Source: Arthrobacter echini (GTDB taxonomy: Bacteria; Actinomycetota; Actinomycetes; Actinomycetales; Micrococcaceae). Taken from it: a DNA stretch of 64,000 nucleotides. The stretch is from positions 124,001 through 188,000 of the forward strand of contig NZ_SSWH01000006.1 in the NCBI RefSeq assembly GCF_004803505.1, read 5' to 3'. Positions 44,568 to 55,579 of the stretch are shown piece after piece (position 1 is the first letter of the stretch; each line of letters starts with the position of its first letter). The notes beneath the pieces were generated by a model. The model worked only from the letters and a program-made list of their open reading frames with translations. It was not told where the DNA came from and did no database searches. A program made the translations under genes and the position numbers.

Positions 44568-45437
44568 CTAGCGGAGGATCACGGTCCTGTTGCCGTGCAG
44601 TATCACGCGTCCCTCGCAGTGCCAGCGCACGGCGTTGCTCAACGCCTTGCACTCGGTGTCCCGGCCTGCGGCGACGAGGTCCTCCGGCCCGTAGGTATGG
44701 TCCACGTCCACCACCTGCTGGGAGATGATGGGTCCCTCGTCGAGCTCGCTGTTCACGTAGTGCGCGGTGGCACCGACGGTCTTCACACCGCGTGCATAGG
44801 CCTGGTGGTACGGCTTGGCACCCTTGAAGCTCGGCAGGAACGAGTGGTGGATGTTGATCGCCCGTCCGTCCAGCTTGCGGGTGAGCTCGTCGCTGAGGAC
44901 CTGCATGTACCGGGCCAGTACCACGAGCTCAACCTCGAACTCGCCGACCAGCTCGAGCAGGCGCGCCTCCGCCGCCGGCTTGGTCTCCGGTGTGACGGGG
45001 ACGTGGAAGAACGGGATGCCGTGCCACTCGACGAGCGCCTGATGGTCTCGGTGGTTCGACACCACGGCGACCACCTCCACGTTCAGTTCCCCGTTCCTCG
45101 TGCGGTAGAGCAGGTCATTGAGGCAGTGACCGAACCTGGACACCATGATCAGCACGCGCCGCCGGGATCTGTGCGCCTCGAGCCGCCAGCGCATCCCGTA
45201 CCGGTCCGCAACGTCACCGAAGGCCTCGCGGAGGGCCCCGGCTGTGGTGCCGGCGTCGGACCGGAAGTGCAATCGCATGAAGAAGTGCTGTTCGGAGCGC
45301 TCCCCGAACTGCTTGCTGTCGATGATGTCGCACCTGTGCTCCAGCAGGAATCCGGAGACGGCGTGGACGAGCCCCGGGACATCGGGGCAGTCCAGTGTCA
45401 GGACGTACTCGTGTGCCACCTCGGCACTCTCTGCCAC
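44568..45437 (-). CDS. purU: Formyltetrahydrofolate deformylase PurU
   Basis: A protein of about 289 residues with an N-terminal ACT domain (YVLTLDCPDVPGLVHAVSGF) and a C-terminal formyltransferase-like domain. Characteristic pieces are VVAVVSNHRDHQALVEWHGI, QVLSDELTRKLDGRAINIHHSFLPSFKGAKPYHQAY and ETDPIISQQV-like GPIISQQVVDVDHTY. It hydrolyses 10-formyl-THF to formate and THF. As last gene of the sarcosine oxidase operon it would dispose of one-carbon units from sarcosine. The start is uncertain among GTG 45437, GTG 45422 and an overlapping TTG 45449. Confidence 0.92.
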   Translation of the reverse strand: MAESAEVAHEYVLTLDCPDVPGLVHAVSGFLLEHRCDIIDSKQFGERSEQHFFMRLHFRSDAGTTAGALREAFGDVADRYGMRWRLEAHRSRRRVLIMVSRFGHCLNDLLYRTRNGELNVEVVAVVSNHRDHQALVEWHGIPFFHVPVTPETKPAAEARLLELVGEFEVELVVLARYMQVLSDELTRKLDGRAINIHHSFLPSFKGAKPYHQAYARGVKTVGATAHYVNSELDEGPIISQQVVDVDHTYGPEDLVAAGRDTECKALSNAVRWHCEGRVILHGNRTVILR

Positions 45438-45438
45438 C

Positions 45439-46812
45439 TCAGCACTCAATGACGTTCACGGCGAGGCCACCCCTGGAGGTCTCCTTGTACTTGGACTTCA
45501 TATCGGCTCCGGTCTCCCTCATGGTCTTGATCGCCTTGTCCAGAGACACCTTATGACTACCGTCGCCATGAAGGGCCAGCCGCGCCGCATTGATCGCCTT
45601 CACGCTCGCGATCGCATTGCGCTCGATGCACGGGATCTGTACCAGACCGCCGACGGGATCGCAGGTCAGGCCCAGATTGTGTTCGATGCCCACCTCTGCG
45701 GCGTTCTCGACCTGCGCCGGTGTTCCGCCGATCACCTCGCACAGGCCGGCAGCGGCCATGGAGCAGGCCGAACCCACCTCACCCTGGCAGCCCACCTCCG
45801 CTCCGGAGATCGAGGCGTTGAGCTTGAACAGGATGCCCACCGCGGCAGCCGTGAGCAGGAACCGGACCACGCCGTCGTCGTCGGCACCCGGAACGAACTT
45901 CGTGTAGTAGTGCAGCACCGCCGGGATGATCCCCGCCGCGCCGTTGGTCGGTGCGGTGACGATCCGCCCGCCCGCCGCGTTCTCCTCGTTCACGGCGAGC
46001 GCGAACAGGTTCACCCACTCCATGGCGCGCAGCGGATCACTGATCTCGAGGTCCGCACTCAGGGTCCGGAACAACGACGGCGCCCGGCGTTTGACCTTCA
46101 GGCCTCCCGGAAGAATTCCCTCGGCGGCGCACCCGTTGTCCACGCACTCGCGCATCACGGCCCAGAGGCCGAGCAGTTGCTCGCGCAACTCGGCCTCGGT
46201 CCGCCATACGCGTTCGTTGGCGAGCATCACTTCCGGAATGGTCATCCCCTCACGCTCGCACATCTCCAGGAGTTCATCGGCGGACGTGAAGGGGTAGGGC
46301 AGGACGGTCGAATCGGCCACCACGCGATCGGCCGCATCTGCGTCGCCGTCCACGACGAAGCCACCACCGATCGAGTAGTAGCTGCGTTCTCTGAGGACGT
46401 CGCCCGCGTGGTCCAGGGCGCGGAAGGTCATCCCGTTGGGATGGGCCGGCAGTGCCTGGCGCCGGTGCAGCACCACGTCCTCGTCCCAGTTGAAGTCCAC
46501 GCGCCGTGTGCCGCCCACCCACAGTTCGGCGTCGAGGGCAGCGGCGGCCACGAGGTCATCGGCAGCCGCCGTGTCCACGGTCTCGGGATCGAGTCCCTTG
46601 AAGCCGAGCACCACCGCCTTGTCGGAGCCATGACCCCGACCGGTGGCGCCCAGCGAGCCGAACAGCTCGGCCTGGACCCGCGTGGTGGAAGCCAGGACCC
46701 CGTCCTCCTCGAGACCATCCGCGAACAGCTTCGCTGCACGCATGGGTCCCACGGTGTGCGAGGAGGACGGCCCGATACCGACGGAGAAGAGGTCGAGGAC
46801 GCTCAGTGCCAT
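45439..46812 (-). CDS. sdaA: L-serine dehydratase SdaA, iron-sulfur type
   Basis: A 457-residue enzyme with both domains on one chain. The beta part begins [22 protein letters not shown]. The cluster cysteines are in [20 protein letters not shown] and [16 protein letters not shown], at about residues 340-395. It converts serine to pyruvate and ammonia. Within this operon it takes the serine that GlyA makes from glycine and methylene-THF. The ATG follows the soxG stop directly. Confidence 0.95.
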   Translation of the reverse strand: MALSVLDLFSVGIGPSSSHTVGPMRAAKLFADGLEEDGVLASTTRVQAELFGSLGATGRGHGSDKAVVLGFKGLDPETVDTAAADDLVAAAALDAELWVGGTRRVDFNWDEDVVLHRRQALPAHPNGMTFRALDHAGDVLRERSYYSIGGGFVVDGDADAADRVVADSTVLPYPFTSADELLEMCEREGMTIPEVMLANERVWRTEAELREQLLGLWAVMRECVDNGCAAEGILPGGLKVKRRAPSLFRTLSADLEISDPLRAMEWVNLFALAVNEENAAGGRIVTAPTNGAAGIIPAVLHYYTKFVPGADDDGVVRFLLTAAAVGILFKLNASISGAEVGCQGEVGSACSMAAAGLCEVIGGTPAQVENAAEVGIEHNLGLTCDPVGGLVQIPCIERNAIASVKAINAARLALHGDGSHKVSLDKAIKTMRETGADMKSKYKETSRGGLAVNVIEC

Positions 46813-47448
46813 TCAGGGAACCTCGGGTGAGGCGTACTCGCGCATCGCGTCCAGGAGCCAGCGGCCCAGAAAGTCCGCGAACGAGGCCCGCGGGAAGATG
46901 CGGTAACTCTCCTCGCCCGTCTTCCACAGGATCACCGGGATCTGGCCGATCTCGGTGGAGAACGCCGTTCCGACGCCGAAGACCCGGGGGTGAAGATCGA
47001 GCGAACACCCCTTCTCCAGAACGGCCCGGGCCCGGGACCCCGTCAGTTCGAAGGTGGTGCGGTTGGCGGAGAGATCCACCACCTGACCCTCTCCGTCCCC
47101 GAGGGCGTCCAGCAGCGACCGGATCAGATCCCCGCCGAGGGCCTCGTGGGCTTCCATGGGCGCGACGACCAGAAATTCGGTGGGACCGAGCCAGAGTACC
47201 GACGTGCCCTCGTTCCCGCTGACACCACCCGAACCCTCGGGAAGGCCCCCGGTCACGGCAGCGATACGCTCACCGACCTCCGTGCCGCGCTTCACCCGCA
47301 GCCCGACCATGGTCAGGAAGGGCTCCTCGCGGAGTTCGGCGACACCGGCGACGGAGCCGGCCTCGAATGCCTCCGCGAGCGGGGCGGCCGGGCTGGTTCT
47401 GCGGGAGAGATCGTTGTCCTGTGTTGCGTGAGCTGTTGTCCTAGCCAT
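46813..47448 (-). CDS. soxG: Sarcosine oxidase gamma subunit
   Basis: A 211-residue subunit of heterotetrameric sarcosine oxidase. Its fold is GcvT-like, with [23 protein letters not shown]-type strands and [31 protein letters not shown]. It overlaps the soxA stop by eight bases and abuts sdaA. Confidence 0.9.
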   Translation of the reverse strand: MARTTAHATQDNDLSRRTSPAAPLAEAFEAGSVAGVAELREEPFLTMVGLRVKRGTEVGERIAAVTGGLPEGSGGVSGNEGTSVLWLGPTEFLVVAPMEAHEALGGDLIRSLLDALGDGEGQVVDLSANRTTFELTGSRARAVLEKGCSLDLHPRVFGVGTAFSTEIGQIPVILWKTGEESYRIFPRASFADFLGRWLLDAMREYASPEVP

Positions 47449-50383
47449 CTTTGCGGGTCCCTTCGGGGTCGAATAGCACGGTTTCTGCGACGACGACGTC
47501 GACGATCCGGTCGCCGGTCACAGCAGTCATGGTCTCGCCGATGCGCTCGCGACCGTTCTTGATGAGCGCCAGGGCGAAGGACCGGCCCAGCGCGGCACTG
47601 TGGTAGCTGGAGGTGACGAACCCCTCCATCTCGACCTTGCCCTCGATGGGGTCGATGGATCGGTCCTTCTCCACGAGCTGGGATCCCTCCGGCAACCGGT
47701 AGCTGCCGTCGACCGGCAGTACGCTCACCAGATGCTTGCGGTCCGCCCGCTGGGCATCCGCGCGGGCGTAGGAGCGCTTGCCGACGAAGGACTTGACCTT
47801 GGAGACCACCCATTCCATGCCCGCGTCCTGCGGGGTGACGGTTCCGTCGGTGTCCTGGCCGACGATCGGGTAGCCCTTCTCGGCGCGCAGCACGTGCATG
47901 GTCTCCGTACCGTACGGCGTGATGCCGAACTCGGCGCCGGCCGCGGCGACCGACTCCCAGGTGTTCAGCCCGTACCAGGACGGCACGTTGATCTCGTACG
48001 CCAGCTCACCGGAGAAGGAGATGCGGCAGACCCTCGCCCGGACGCCCGAGGCGAGTGTGGTCTCGCGGAACGTCATGAACGGGAAGGCCTCCGCTTCGAG
48101 CCCGCCGTCCTCCGCGAGCTCCGGGGCCACCTTCTCGAGCACCGCCCGCGATTTCGGCCCGACGACGGCGATGGTGGTCCACTGTTCGGTCACCGACGTG
48201 CACTGCACGTCCAGGTCCGGCCACTCGGTCTGGAGCCATTCCTCGAGCCAGTCGAGAATCCTCGCCGCTCCTCCGGTGGTCGTGGTCATGAAGTAGCGGT
48301 CCTCGTCGAGGCGCAGTGTCACGCCGTCGTCGAGGATCATGCCGTCCGCCATGCACATCACGCCGTAGCGGGCCGAGCCGGGCTTGAGCTTCTTGAACGC
48401 GTTGGTGTAGATCCGGTTGAGGAACTCGCCGGCGTCCTTGCCCCGGATCTCGATCTTGCCCAGCGTGGTCGCGTCCATGAACCCCACGGAGTCGCGGGTG
48501 GCGGCGCATTCGCGCAGCACTGCCGCGTCCATGTCCTCGCCGTCCTGCGGGTAGTACCAGGGACGCTTCCACTGTCCGACGTCCTCGAACAGGGCGCCGT
48601 GGGCCTCGTGCCACGGCTGGATGGACGTCTTGCGGGCAGGGTCGAACAACTCGCCGCGCTGGCGACCTGCGAGCGCCGCAAAGGCCACGGGAGTGAACGG
48701 CGCACGATAGGTGGTCGTCCCGATGTCACCGATGCCCCGCGAAGCCTCTCCTGCCGTGCGGAGCGCTGCGGCGATGACGCCGATCGCGTTCACGCCGGAG
48801 GTCTTGCCCTGGTCGTTCGCCGTGCTGATCGAGGTGTAGCGCTTGATGTGCTCCACGGACCGCATCCCGGCCCCGGTCGAACGCAGCACGTCGGCCACGG
48901 TCTGGTCGCGCTGGAAGTCGACGAAGTGCTGGTACCACTCGTCGGGCGTCCCGGTCTGACCGGGGACCAGCCAGAGCTGACGCGTCGGCGCCGCCGGCTC
49001 GGGTTCGGGCAGCTCCCCGGGCTGTTCCGCATCACTGAAACCGACGGCGATGGCTGCGGCCGTCCCTGCAGAACGGCCCTCGACGAGGCAGTCCTCGAGT
49101 GCGAAGCTGCCCCGGCCGGAACCGACGGACTGCTGGTCGGGGACCACGGTGCTCGGCACGAAGGCCGCCAGCTCGTCGTCCCAGCGCAGTTTGCCCTGGC
49201 GCTGGGAATGCAGGTGCACCACGGGGCTCCAGCCGCCGGAGACGGCCAGCAGATCACAGGGGATCTCCTCGCTGCTGTCCGTGAGCTCGCCGTGGTCGTT
49301 GATGCCGCGGACCGTGACACCTGCAAGTGCCCCGTCGTCGTCGGCGGTGGTGTCGGCCACCGCGCTGCTGCTCATGACCCGCGTGCCTGCTGCTGCCGCA
49401 TCCTGGGCCACGGCCGAGAGTTCGGGGCGGGCGTCGACGACGGCGGCCACCTCGATGCCTGCGGCCCGGAGATCGGCCACGAGCGCGTAGGCGCTGTCGT
49501 TGGTGGTGCTGACGACGACCTGCCGGCCCGCCGCGACGGCGTACCGGTTGAGATAGGTGCGGACCGCGGAGGCCAGCATGATGCCCGGGCGATCGTTGTT
49601 CTCGAACACCAGCGGGCGCTCGTGGGCGCCGGGCGCAAGGATGACCTGCAGGGCGCGGATGTGCCAGATGCGCTGCCTGGACACACCGGGCGCGGCAGGG
49701 CTGGAGAGGTGATCGGTGCGGTTCTGGACGGCGATCACGTAGTTGGCGTCGTAGGCTCCGAAGGCTGTGGTGCGATTGAGCACCGTGGACTCCTCGCCGG
49801 AGACCAGTTCGGCCTCGACGTCGTTCACCCACTCCAGCGCCGGTTTGCCCTCGATGGTCTCGGTCAGTTCGGGTGCGGTGGAACCCGAGAGGAGGGACCC
49901 GCCCAGTTCCGCCTGGTCGTCGAGCAGCATGACGCGCGCACCCGAGCGCATGGCCTCCCGTGCTGCCATGAGCCCTGCCGGCCCGCCGCCGATGACCAGG
50001 ATGTCCGTGTGGACGTACTTCTTGTCGTACTCGGCGCGGTCCTCCTCCGGGTCCAGGCGCCCGCGGCCGTTCAGCAGGTCCACCTTGAGGTTGTCCACGA
50101 GGGTGACCATGGTCGCCGGGAGCATGGATTCCGCGACATCACCGGGGAAACGCGGTGAGACACGCACCAGGGCGTTGGGCTCCTCCACACCGGCTGAGAG
50201 GATACCGCGTGGCCTGTTCTCGTAGAGCGACCTGCCTGCGACGTTCCTGCCGTTGGCCAGCATCGCCGAGGTGAGGGTGTCCCCGGGATGACCGGTGAGT
50301 TCCTCGCCGTCGACCGTGAAGCGCCAGGAGATGGTGCGATCGATGCGTCCGCCGTCGGCGAGACGCGAGTTCTGCGACGTCAT
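47441..50383 (-). CDS. soxA: Sarcosine oxidase alpha subunit
   Basis: A 980-residue subunit. The N-terminal third holds a ferredoxin-like start ([20 protein letters not shown]) and a nucleotide domain with [21 protein letters not shown]. The C-terminal 380 residues form a GcvT-like folate domain, with [20 protein letters not shown] near the end. It demethylates sarcosine with THF to glycine and methylene-THF (or formaldehyde without THF). Size matches the Corynebacterium-type heterotetramer. The ATG overlaps the soxD stop as ATGA. Confidence 0.95.
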   Translation of the reverse strand: MTSQNSRLADGGRIDRTISWRFTVDGEELTGHPGDTLTSAMLANGRNVAGRSLYENRPRGILSAGVEEPNALVRVSPRFPGDVAESMLPATMVTLVDNLKVDLLNGRGRLDPEEDRAEYDKKYVHTDILVIGGGPAGLMAAREAMRSGARVMLLDDQAELGGSLLSGSTAPELTETIEGKPALEWVNDVEAELVSGEESTVLNRTTAFGAYDANYVIAVQNRTDHLSSPAAPGVSRQRIWHIRALQVILAPGAHERPLVFENNDRPGIMLASAVRTYLNRYAVAAGRQVVVSTTNDSAYALVADLRAAGIEVAAVVDARPELSAVAQDAAAAGTRVMSSSAVADTTADDDGALAGVTVRGINDHGELTDSSEEIPCDLLAVSGGWSPVVHLHSQRQGKLRWDDELAAFVPSTVVPDQQSVGSGRGSFALEDCLVEGRSAGTAAAIAVGFSDAEQPGELPEPEPAAPTRQLWLVPGQTGTPDEWYQHFVDFQRDQTVADVLRSTGAGMRSVEHIKRYTSISTANDQGKTSGVNAIGVIAAALRTAGEASRGIGDIGTTTYRAPFTPVAFAALAGRQRGELFDPARKTSIQPWHEAHGALFEDVGQWKRPWYYPQDGEDMDAAVLRECAATRDSVGFMDATTLGKIEIRGKDAGEFLNRIYTNAFKKLKPGSARYGVMCMADGMILDDGVTLRLDEDRYFMTTTTGGAARILDWLEEWLQTEWPDLDVQCTSVTEQWTTIAVVGPKSRAVLEKVAPELAEDGGLEAEAFPFMTFRETTLASGVRARVCRISFSGELAYEINVPSWYGLNTWESVAAAGAEFGITPYGTETMHVLRAEKGYPIVGQDTDGTVTPQDAGMEWVVSKVKSFVGKRSYARADAQRADRKHLVSVLPVDGSYRLPEGSQLVEKDRSIDPIEGKVEMEGFVTSSYHSAALGRSFALALIKNGRERIGETMTAVTGDRIVDVVVAETVLFDPEGTRKDG

Positions 50384-50793
50384 TTCGTTGCTCCCTTCGG
50401 TGCGGTGGAGGCGTCGACCGGACCGAGGTCGGTACCCGAGATACTCGGGCCCGAGGACCCGGTGGTGGTGCTGTCGGCTGCCACGCTGGCCGTGCCGTAC
50501 TCGTCATCCGGGTCGGGATCGACCGTCGGCTGGGGTGCACCCATCGGGTACACCGCCTGGATGTCGTAGGTGACGGTGTCGCGAAGCATGTTGAACCACT
50601 GGCGGCAGCCTGTGCTGTGCAGCCAGCGCTCCGCGAACGAGCCCCTGGTGTTGTCGCGGTAGAACAGGAACTCGGCCCATTCTCGGTCGGTCAGCTCGTC
50701 CGGGTTCTCCGGGTAGGGCACGTGGGCCTGTCCACCGTAGTGGAACTCGGTCTCGTCACGGGCGCCACAGTTGGGGCAGGAAATCAGCAGCAT
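50380..50793 (-). CDS. soxD: Sarcosine oxidase delta subunit
   Basis: A 137-residue small zinc subunit. The N-terminus [22 protein letters not shown] supplies the cysteine and histidine ligands, and [20 protein letters not shown] and [15 protein letters not shown] follow. The C-terminal tail is longer than usual, rich in Thr, Ser and Asp. It is coupled to soxA by ATGA. Confidence 0.93.
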   Translation of the reverse strand: MLLISCPNCGARDETEFHYGGQAHVPYPENPDELTDREWAEFLFYRDNTRGSFAERWLHSTGCRQWFNMLRDTVTYDIQAVYPMGAPQPTVDPDPDDEYGTASVAADSTTTGSSGPSISGTDLGPVDASTAPKGATK

Positions 50794-50829
50794 GTGCTTC
50801 TTCTTTCTGGGTGCAGCGGTCGCTGGGGG

Positions 50830-52047
50830 CTAGTGGGCCACGGCGGCGGCGCCGTGTTCGTCGATCAGGGCGCCGGTCTCGAAGCGTTCCAGCGCGAACG
50901 GCGCGTTGAGCTCGTGCGGTGTCCCGGTGGCGATGGTGTGGGCGAACGTGTAGCCCGCGGACGGGGTGCCCTTGAAGCCACCCGTACCCCAGCCACAGTT
51001 CACGAACATGTTCTCCACCGGGGTGGTTCCCACGATCGGCGACGCATCCAGGGTGGTGTCCACGACGCCGCCCCAGGTCCGGAGCACGTGTGCCCGGGCG
51101 AAGATGGGGAACAGCTCGACGGCGGCCGCCATCTGGTGCTCGATCACGTGGAAGGAACCACGCTGGCCGTAGCCGTTGTAGGCATCCACGCCGGCGCCCA
51201 TGACGAGCTCGCCCTTGTGGGCCTGGGACACGTAGACGTGCACGTGGTTGGACATGACCACGGTGGGGTGCACCGGCTCGTGCAGTTCCGAGACCAGGGC
51301 CTGGAGGGGGTGGGACTGGATGGGGAGCCGGAAGCCCGCCATCTCCGCCAGCACCGAGCTGTGGCCGGCCGCGCAGAGTCCCACCTTCTCGGTGTTGATG
51401 GTCCCGCGATTGGTCCTGACGCCGGTCACCCTGTTGCCGTCCTTGACGAAGCCGGTGACCTCGCAGTTCTGGATGATGTCGACGCCCATTTCGTCGCACT
51501 TGCGCGCGAAGGCCCAGGCAACGTGGTCATGCTTGGCGATACCGGCACGGGGCTGGTACGTGGCGCCCATGACCGGGTACCTGATGTTGTCGCTGATGTT
51601 CAGGATGGGACACAGTTCCTTGACCTGCTCCGGATCCAGCCATTCGGCGTCGACCCCGTTGAGCTGGTTCGCGCCCACCCGGCGCATGCTCTCCCGCACG
51701 TCGCCGAGGGTGTGTGCCAGGTTCATGACACCGCGCTGGCTGAAGAGGAAGTCGTACTCCAGCTCCTCGGGCAGGGCCTCCCAGAGCTTCAGCGAATGCT
51801 CGTACATCGCGGCACTTTCGTCCCACAGGTAGTTCGAGCGGATGATCGTGGTGTTGCGCGCCATGTTCCCGCCGGCGAGCCAGCCCTTCTCCAGGACGGC
51901 GATGTTCGTCATCCCGTGGTTCTTCGCCAGGAAGTACGCGGTGGCCAGGCCATGACCGCCACCACCGACGATGATCGCATCGTAGGAGGGCTTGGGGTCC
52001 GGGTTGTGCCAGAGGAAGTCCGGGTGCTCCGGAAGCTTGTCGGCCAT
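50830..52047 (-). CDS. soxB: Sarcosine oxidase beta subunit
   Basis: A 405-residue flavoprotein that carries FAD ([20 protein letters not shown]) and, in the family, covalent FMN. It contains the active site where sarcosine is oxidised. The pattern [21 protein letters not shown] and [20 protein letters not shown] is typical. The ATG at 52047 has gatcggag upstream and only four bases to the glyA stop. Confidence 0.95.
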   Translation of the reverse strand: MADKLPEHPDFLWHNPDPKPSYDAIIVGGGGHGLATAYFLAKNHGMTNIAVLEKGWLAGGNMARNTTIIRSNYLWDESAAMYEHSLKLWEALPEELEYDFLFSQRGVMNLAHTLGDVRESMRRVGANQLNGVDAEWLDPEQVKELCPILNISDNIRYPVMGATYQPRAGIAKHDHVAWAFARKCDEMGVDIIQNCEVTGFVKDGNRVTGVRTNRGTINTEKVGLCAAGHSSVLAEMAGFRLPIQSHPLQALVSELHEPVHPTVVMSNHVHVYVSQAHKGELVMGAGVDAYNGYGQRGSFHVIEHQMAAAVELFPIFARAHVLRTWGGVVDTTLDASPIVGTTPVENMFVNCGWGTGGFKGTPSAGYTFAHTIATGTPHELNAPFALERFETGALIDEHGAAAVAH

Positions 52048-52051
52048 GGTC

Positions 52052-53458
52052 TTAGGCTCCGATCGGTGTTGAGAGTGGCGCGAGGTCGGGGTACAGCGGG
52101 TGTTCCTGGGCCAGGGCGAGGACACGGTCCCGCAGGTCGTCGAGGACGGCGGCGTCGGCCGGTCCCTGCTGCGTTCCGGCCACGAGGGTCAGGGCGATGA
52201 TGTCCGCGACCTCCGCGAAGGCCTCCGTGCCGAAACCGCGCGTCGCGAGGGCCGGCGTGCCGATGCGCAGGCCCGAGGTGACCATCGGCGGACGCGGGTC
52301 GAACGGAACCGCGTTGCGGTTCACGGTGATGTCGATCGAGGCGAGTAGATCCTCTCCCTGCTGCCCGTCCAGCTCGGAGTTCCGCAGGTCCACGAGCACC
52401 AGGTGCACGTCGGTGCCTCCGGTCAGGACACTGATACCGCGCTCGGCGACGTCCTCGCGCCCCAGCCGTTCGGCCAGGATGCGCGCTCCTTCGAGGGTGC
52501 GCTCCTGCCGCTCCCGGAACTCGTCGGTCGCAGCGATCCTGAAGGCGACGGCCTTGCCCGCTATGACGTGCTCCAGCGGTCCGCCCTGCTGGCCCGGGAA
52601 AACGGCGGAGTTGATCTTCTTCGCGATGTCGGCGTCGTTGGACAGGATGATCCCGCCGCGTGGACCTGCGAGCGTCTTGTGCGTCGTCGAGGTCACCACG
52701 TGGGCGTGCGGCATCGGCGAGGGGTGCAGTCCGGCGGCGACGAGACCCGCGAAGTGTGCCATGTCCACCATGAGATAGGCACCGACCAGATCCGCGATGC
52801 GCCGGAACTCCGCGAAGTCCAGCCGGCGGGGATAGGCGGACCACCCGGCGATGATCAGCTTCGGCTGGTGCTCCAGTGCCAGCCGCTCGACCTCTGCCAT
52901 GTCGACGAGATACGACTCCGGGTCCACCCCGTACGCGGCGACATCGTAGAGTCGGCCCGAGAAATTGATCTTCATGCCGTGGGTCAGGTGACCGCCGTGG
53001 GCCAGGTTGAGGCCGAGGATGGTGTCACCCGGCCTGATCAGAGCGTGCATCACGGAGGCGTTGGCCTGTGCCCCGGAGTGGGGCTGGACGTTGGCGAAGC
53101 CGGCACCGAAGAGATCCTTCACCCGGTCTATGGCCAGTTGCTCGATGACGTCGACGTGCTCGCAGCCGCCGTAGTACCGGCGTCCGGGGTAGCCCTCCGC
53201 GTACTTGTTCGTCAGGACCGATCCCTGGGCCTGCATGATCGCCTGCGCCGTGTGGTTCTCCGAGGCGATCATCTCGAGCCCCTCGCGCTGGCGGCCGAGC
53301 TCCGCGTCGATGCGTTCGGCGACCTCGGGGTCCAGCCGGGCGAGATCGGCAGTCAACGAGGCCGAGGCGATCTGCTCATGGGCGCCCTGCGACGCCGCTG
53401 CCCTGTCTGCCTCCGTCGTTCCGGGGCCGTCAGTGTGGTCCATTGTTCTCTGCGTCAT
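52052..53458 (-). CDS. glyA: Serine hydroxymethyltransferase GlyA
   Basis: A 468-residue PLP enzyme. The PLP lysine is in [15 protein letters not shown], and [23 protein letters not shown] and [18 protein letters not shown] are typical. It makes serine from glycine and methylene-THF, the products of sarcosine oxidase. It is the first gene of glyA-soxB-soxD-soxA-soxG-sdaA-purU. This copy is probably dedicated to the pathway and a housekeeping copy would lie elsewhere. ATG 53458 is preferred over GTG 53467, and an aggtg site precedes it. Confidence 0.94.
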   Translation of the reverse strand: MTQRTMDHTDGPGTTEADRAAASQGAHEQIASASLTADLARLDPEVAERIDAELGRQREGLEMIASENHTAQAIMQAQGSVLTNKYAEGYPGRRYYGGCEHVDVIEQLAIDRVKDLFGAGFANVQPHSGAQANASVMHALIRPGDTILGLNLAHGGHLTHGMKINFSGRLYDVAAYGVDPESYLVDMAEVERLALEHQPKLIIAGWSAYPRRLDFAEFRRIADLVGAYLMVDMAHFAGLVAAGLHPSPMPHAHVVTSTTHKTLAGPRGGIILSNDADIAKKINSAVFPGQQGGPLEHVIAGKAVAFRIAATDEFRERQERTLEGARILAERLGREDVAERGISVLTGGTDVHLVLVDLRNSELDGQQGEDLLASIDITVNRNAVPFDPRPPMVTSGLRIGTPALATRGFGTEAFAEVADIIALTLVAGTQQGPADAAVLDDLRDRVLALAQEHPLYPDLAPLSTPIGA

Positions 53459-53483
53459 CGAGCGCACCTGTCCTTTCCGTCGA

Positions 53484-53536
53484 CAACTGATATATCAGTT
53501 GCGATTCACTGTAGGGCGGAAGTCCCGCTTCGTCAA
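53484..53536 (-). promoter_or_regulatory. Promoter and 18-bp palindromic operator of the glyA-sox operon
   Basis: On the minus strand TTGACG (53536-53531) and TACAGT (53513-53508) are 17 bases apart. Six bases further lies the perfect 18-bp palindrome CAACTGATATATCAGTTG (53501-53484), which covers the predicted +1 to +18. It differs from the GTTGC-N7-GCAAC sites, so a different regulator should bind it. Confidence 0.75.
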
Positions 53537-53612
53537 CGGATCTCCTGCGAACTGCCCGACCGCCACCTCGGAGCAGAGCGGAAGCGTTCGTGCGAGATCC
53601 GGCAGTTGCCCC

Positions 53613-53669
53613 TTGACTGTGATCCCCACCACTGTACGATCTGTGAAACAACGTTGCAATAGCCGCAAC
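53613..53669 (+). promoter_or_regulatory. Promoter and GTTGC-N7-GCAAC operator of BCCT-creatininase
   Basis: TTGACT (53613-53618) and TACGAT (53635-53640) are 16 bases apart. Twelve bases after the -10 lies GTTGC-aatagcc-GCAAC at 53653-53669, about +6 to +22, a position suited to repression. Confidence 0.75.
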
Positions 53670-53754
53670 ATCCGACCCGCGTCGATCCCGGTTCTGATCG
53701 AGCGCAATCTCCGCAGCCGACGACGTGCGGCCGCCCAATGAAAGGGATGCTGGC

Positions 53755-55524
53755 ATGTCCATCCATGACCGATCGGATTCCGCCCGAGCGGCGACGCCGA
53801 ACAATGGTGCTGCCACCGGCGGCAGCACGTCGATGTCGACGAAGGCCGAGCAAGGCGACGGCGCGAGGCCACCGCGCACGGTCGATCTGCCGCGCTTCCG
53901 CGGGCGTCTGATCCCCCCGGTCGACCGGGCGATCATCAAGATCCTTCCTCCCCTGCTCATCATCGGTCTCGTCATCGCCGTGACCGTCAATCCTGATGGA
54001 GCCGCGAATGTGATCAGCGAGCTGCGCACCTTCGTCACCTCCGGATTCACCTGGCTGTTCGTCATCTACTCGCTCATCGCCCTCGCCGTGTGTGCCTGGC
54101 TGGCCTTCAGCCGCGTCGGCAAGGTCCGGCTCGGCGGACCCCGGGCCAAGCCGGAGCACGGTAATTTCGCCTGGTACTCCATGCTGTTCGCCTGTGGTCA
54201 GGGCATCGGCCTGATCTTCTGGTCCGTGGCGGAGCCGATCATGTTGCGGGACGAGAGCCCGGTCATCGCTCCGCAGGCCGATGCGTCGGGAGGCGGGATC
54301 GTCTGGTCCTACTTCCACTGGGGCCTCACGGCCTGGGCCATGTACTGCGTCGTGGCCGTGTGCCTGGCGTATTCACACCACAACCTGGGGAAGACCCTGA
54401 CCTTCAGGGAAGCCACGGTGGACATCCTGCCGAAGAAGACCCAGCGCGGCGCCGGCGTGATCGTCGAGCTGCTCGCGATCATCGCGACGGTGCTGGGGCT
54501 GGCGACGTCGTTCGGCTTCGCCGCCCTGCAGTTCACCTCCGGCCTGTCGTCCTTCACCGGCCTCGCAGCCGGTCCCGGGCTGTGGATCGCCGTCATCGTC
54601 GGCCTGGGAGGCCTGACGGCCATCTCCGCCTTCCTCGGTGTCAACAAGGGAATGAAGCGGATCAGTGAGGCGAATTCCATCCTGAGCATCGTCCTGATGG
54701 CTGCCGTCTTCGTCTTCGGACCGACCATCTACATCATCTCCAACATCTCGGAGACCTTCGGCTCGTTCTTCTACAACTTCATCCCGATGAGCTTCTGGAC
54801 GGACGCGCCCGCATCGGCAGCTCCGATCGAGAGCTGGCAGGACAGCTGGAACGGCTGGTGGACGGTCTTCATCTGGTGCTGGGTCATCGCCTTCTCGCCC
54901 TTCGTCGCCGGCTTCATCGCCCGGATCTCGCGCGGCAGGACCATCCGTGAATTCGTGATCGGGGTGACCGTCATCCCTTCGCTGATCGTCATGATCTGGA
55001 TCGGGATCCTCGGCTCGGCCGCCGTCTACTACGACGACCAGACGAACCGCTCCATCTCGGAGGACGTCGCCGCCGATACCTCGAGCGGATTGTTCGCGAT
55101 GCTCGGCATGGTCCCCGTCGTCGGCGGCCTGCTCCTGGTCGTCGCGACCATCCTGGTGGCGACCTACTACGTCACGAGCCTCGATTCCGGCACCTATGCA
55201 CTGGCGGAATTCGTCTCCGCCCCGAACAAGTCGGGCCCCTGGTTCAGGGTCATCCTGGTCGCCAGTATCGCCGCCGTGGCCCTGATCCTGCTCTCCATCG
55301 GCGGGACGGCCGTGGTGGACACGGTGCAGACCGGTACCATCATCGGCGCCTTCCCCTTCTCCTTCGTCATCCTGCTCATGATCGCCAATCTCATCCGGCG
55401 GCTACGCAAGCGCAACAAGGAGGTCAAGAGGCTCGAGAAGGAGGTCAACGACCCCGCGTACCGCCCGGAGGACGACCAGCTCGACGCCGACGGCCTGCCG
55501 GTGGCGCACCGCACGGAGCACTAG
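53755..55524 (+). CDS. BCCT-family transporter, likely pathway uptake system
   Basis: A 589-residue betaine/choline/carnitine transporter with 12 segments. The family signature is WCWVIAFSPFVAGFIARISRGRTIREF, and the first helix region reads FACGQGIGLIFWSVAEP, where BetP-type proteins have a GMGIG stretch. The substrate carries a quaternary or guanidino-type group. It is followed by creatininase after 55 bases and shares the operator, so creatinine, creatine, or sarcosine and betaines are candidates. ATG 53755 has aaaggga upstream. Confidence 0.9.
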   Translation: MSIHDRSDSARAATPNNGAATGGSTSMSTKAEQGDGARPPRTVDLPRFRGRLIPPVDRAIIKILPPLLIIGLVIAVTVNPDGAANVISELRTFVTSGFTWLFVIYSLIALAVCAWLAFSRVGKVRLGGPRAKPEHGNFAWYSMLFACGQGIGLIFWSVAEPIMLRDESPVIAPQADASGGGIVWSYFHWGLTAWAMYCVVAVCLAYSHHNLGKTLTFREATVDILPKKTQRGAGVIVELLAIIATVLGLATSFGFAALQFTSGLSSFTGLAAGPGLWIAVIVGLGGLTAISAFLGVNKGMKRISEANSILSIVLMAAVFVFGPTIYIISNISETFGSFFYNFIPMSFWTDAPASAAPIESWQDSWNGWWTVFIWCWVIAFSPFVAGFIARISRGRTIREFVIGVTVIPSLIVMIWIGILGSAAVYYDDQTNRSISEDVAADTSSGLFAMLGMVPVVGGLLLVVATILVATYYVTSLDSGTYALAEFVSAPNKSGPWFRVILVASIAAVALILLSIGGTAVVDTVQTGTIIGAFPFSFVILLMIANLIRRLRKRNKEVKRLEKEVNDPAYRPEDDQLDADGLPVAHRTEH

Positions 55525-55579
55525 CTGCACTCAGCGCGCAGCGCCGTACCGCGGCGCTGCGCACCCCACCCACAGCCCC

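Noticed and set aside
47600-50158. Open frame of 852 codons antisense to soxA
   Set aside because: It is a GC-bias shadow. The soxA product on the other strand is a full-length recognisable enzyme, and the antisense product is a low-complexity Gly/Arg/Asp-rich sequence with no domain.
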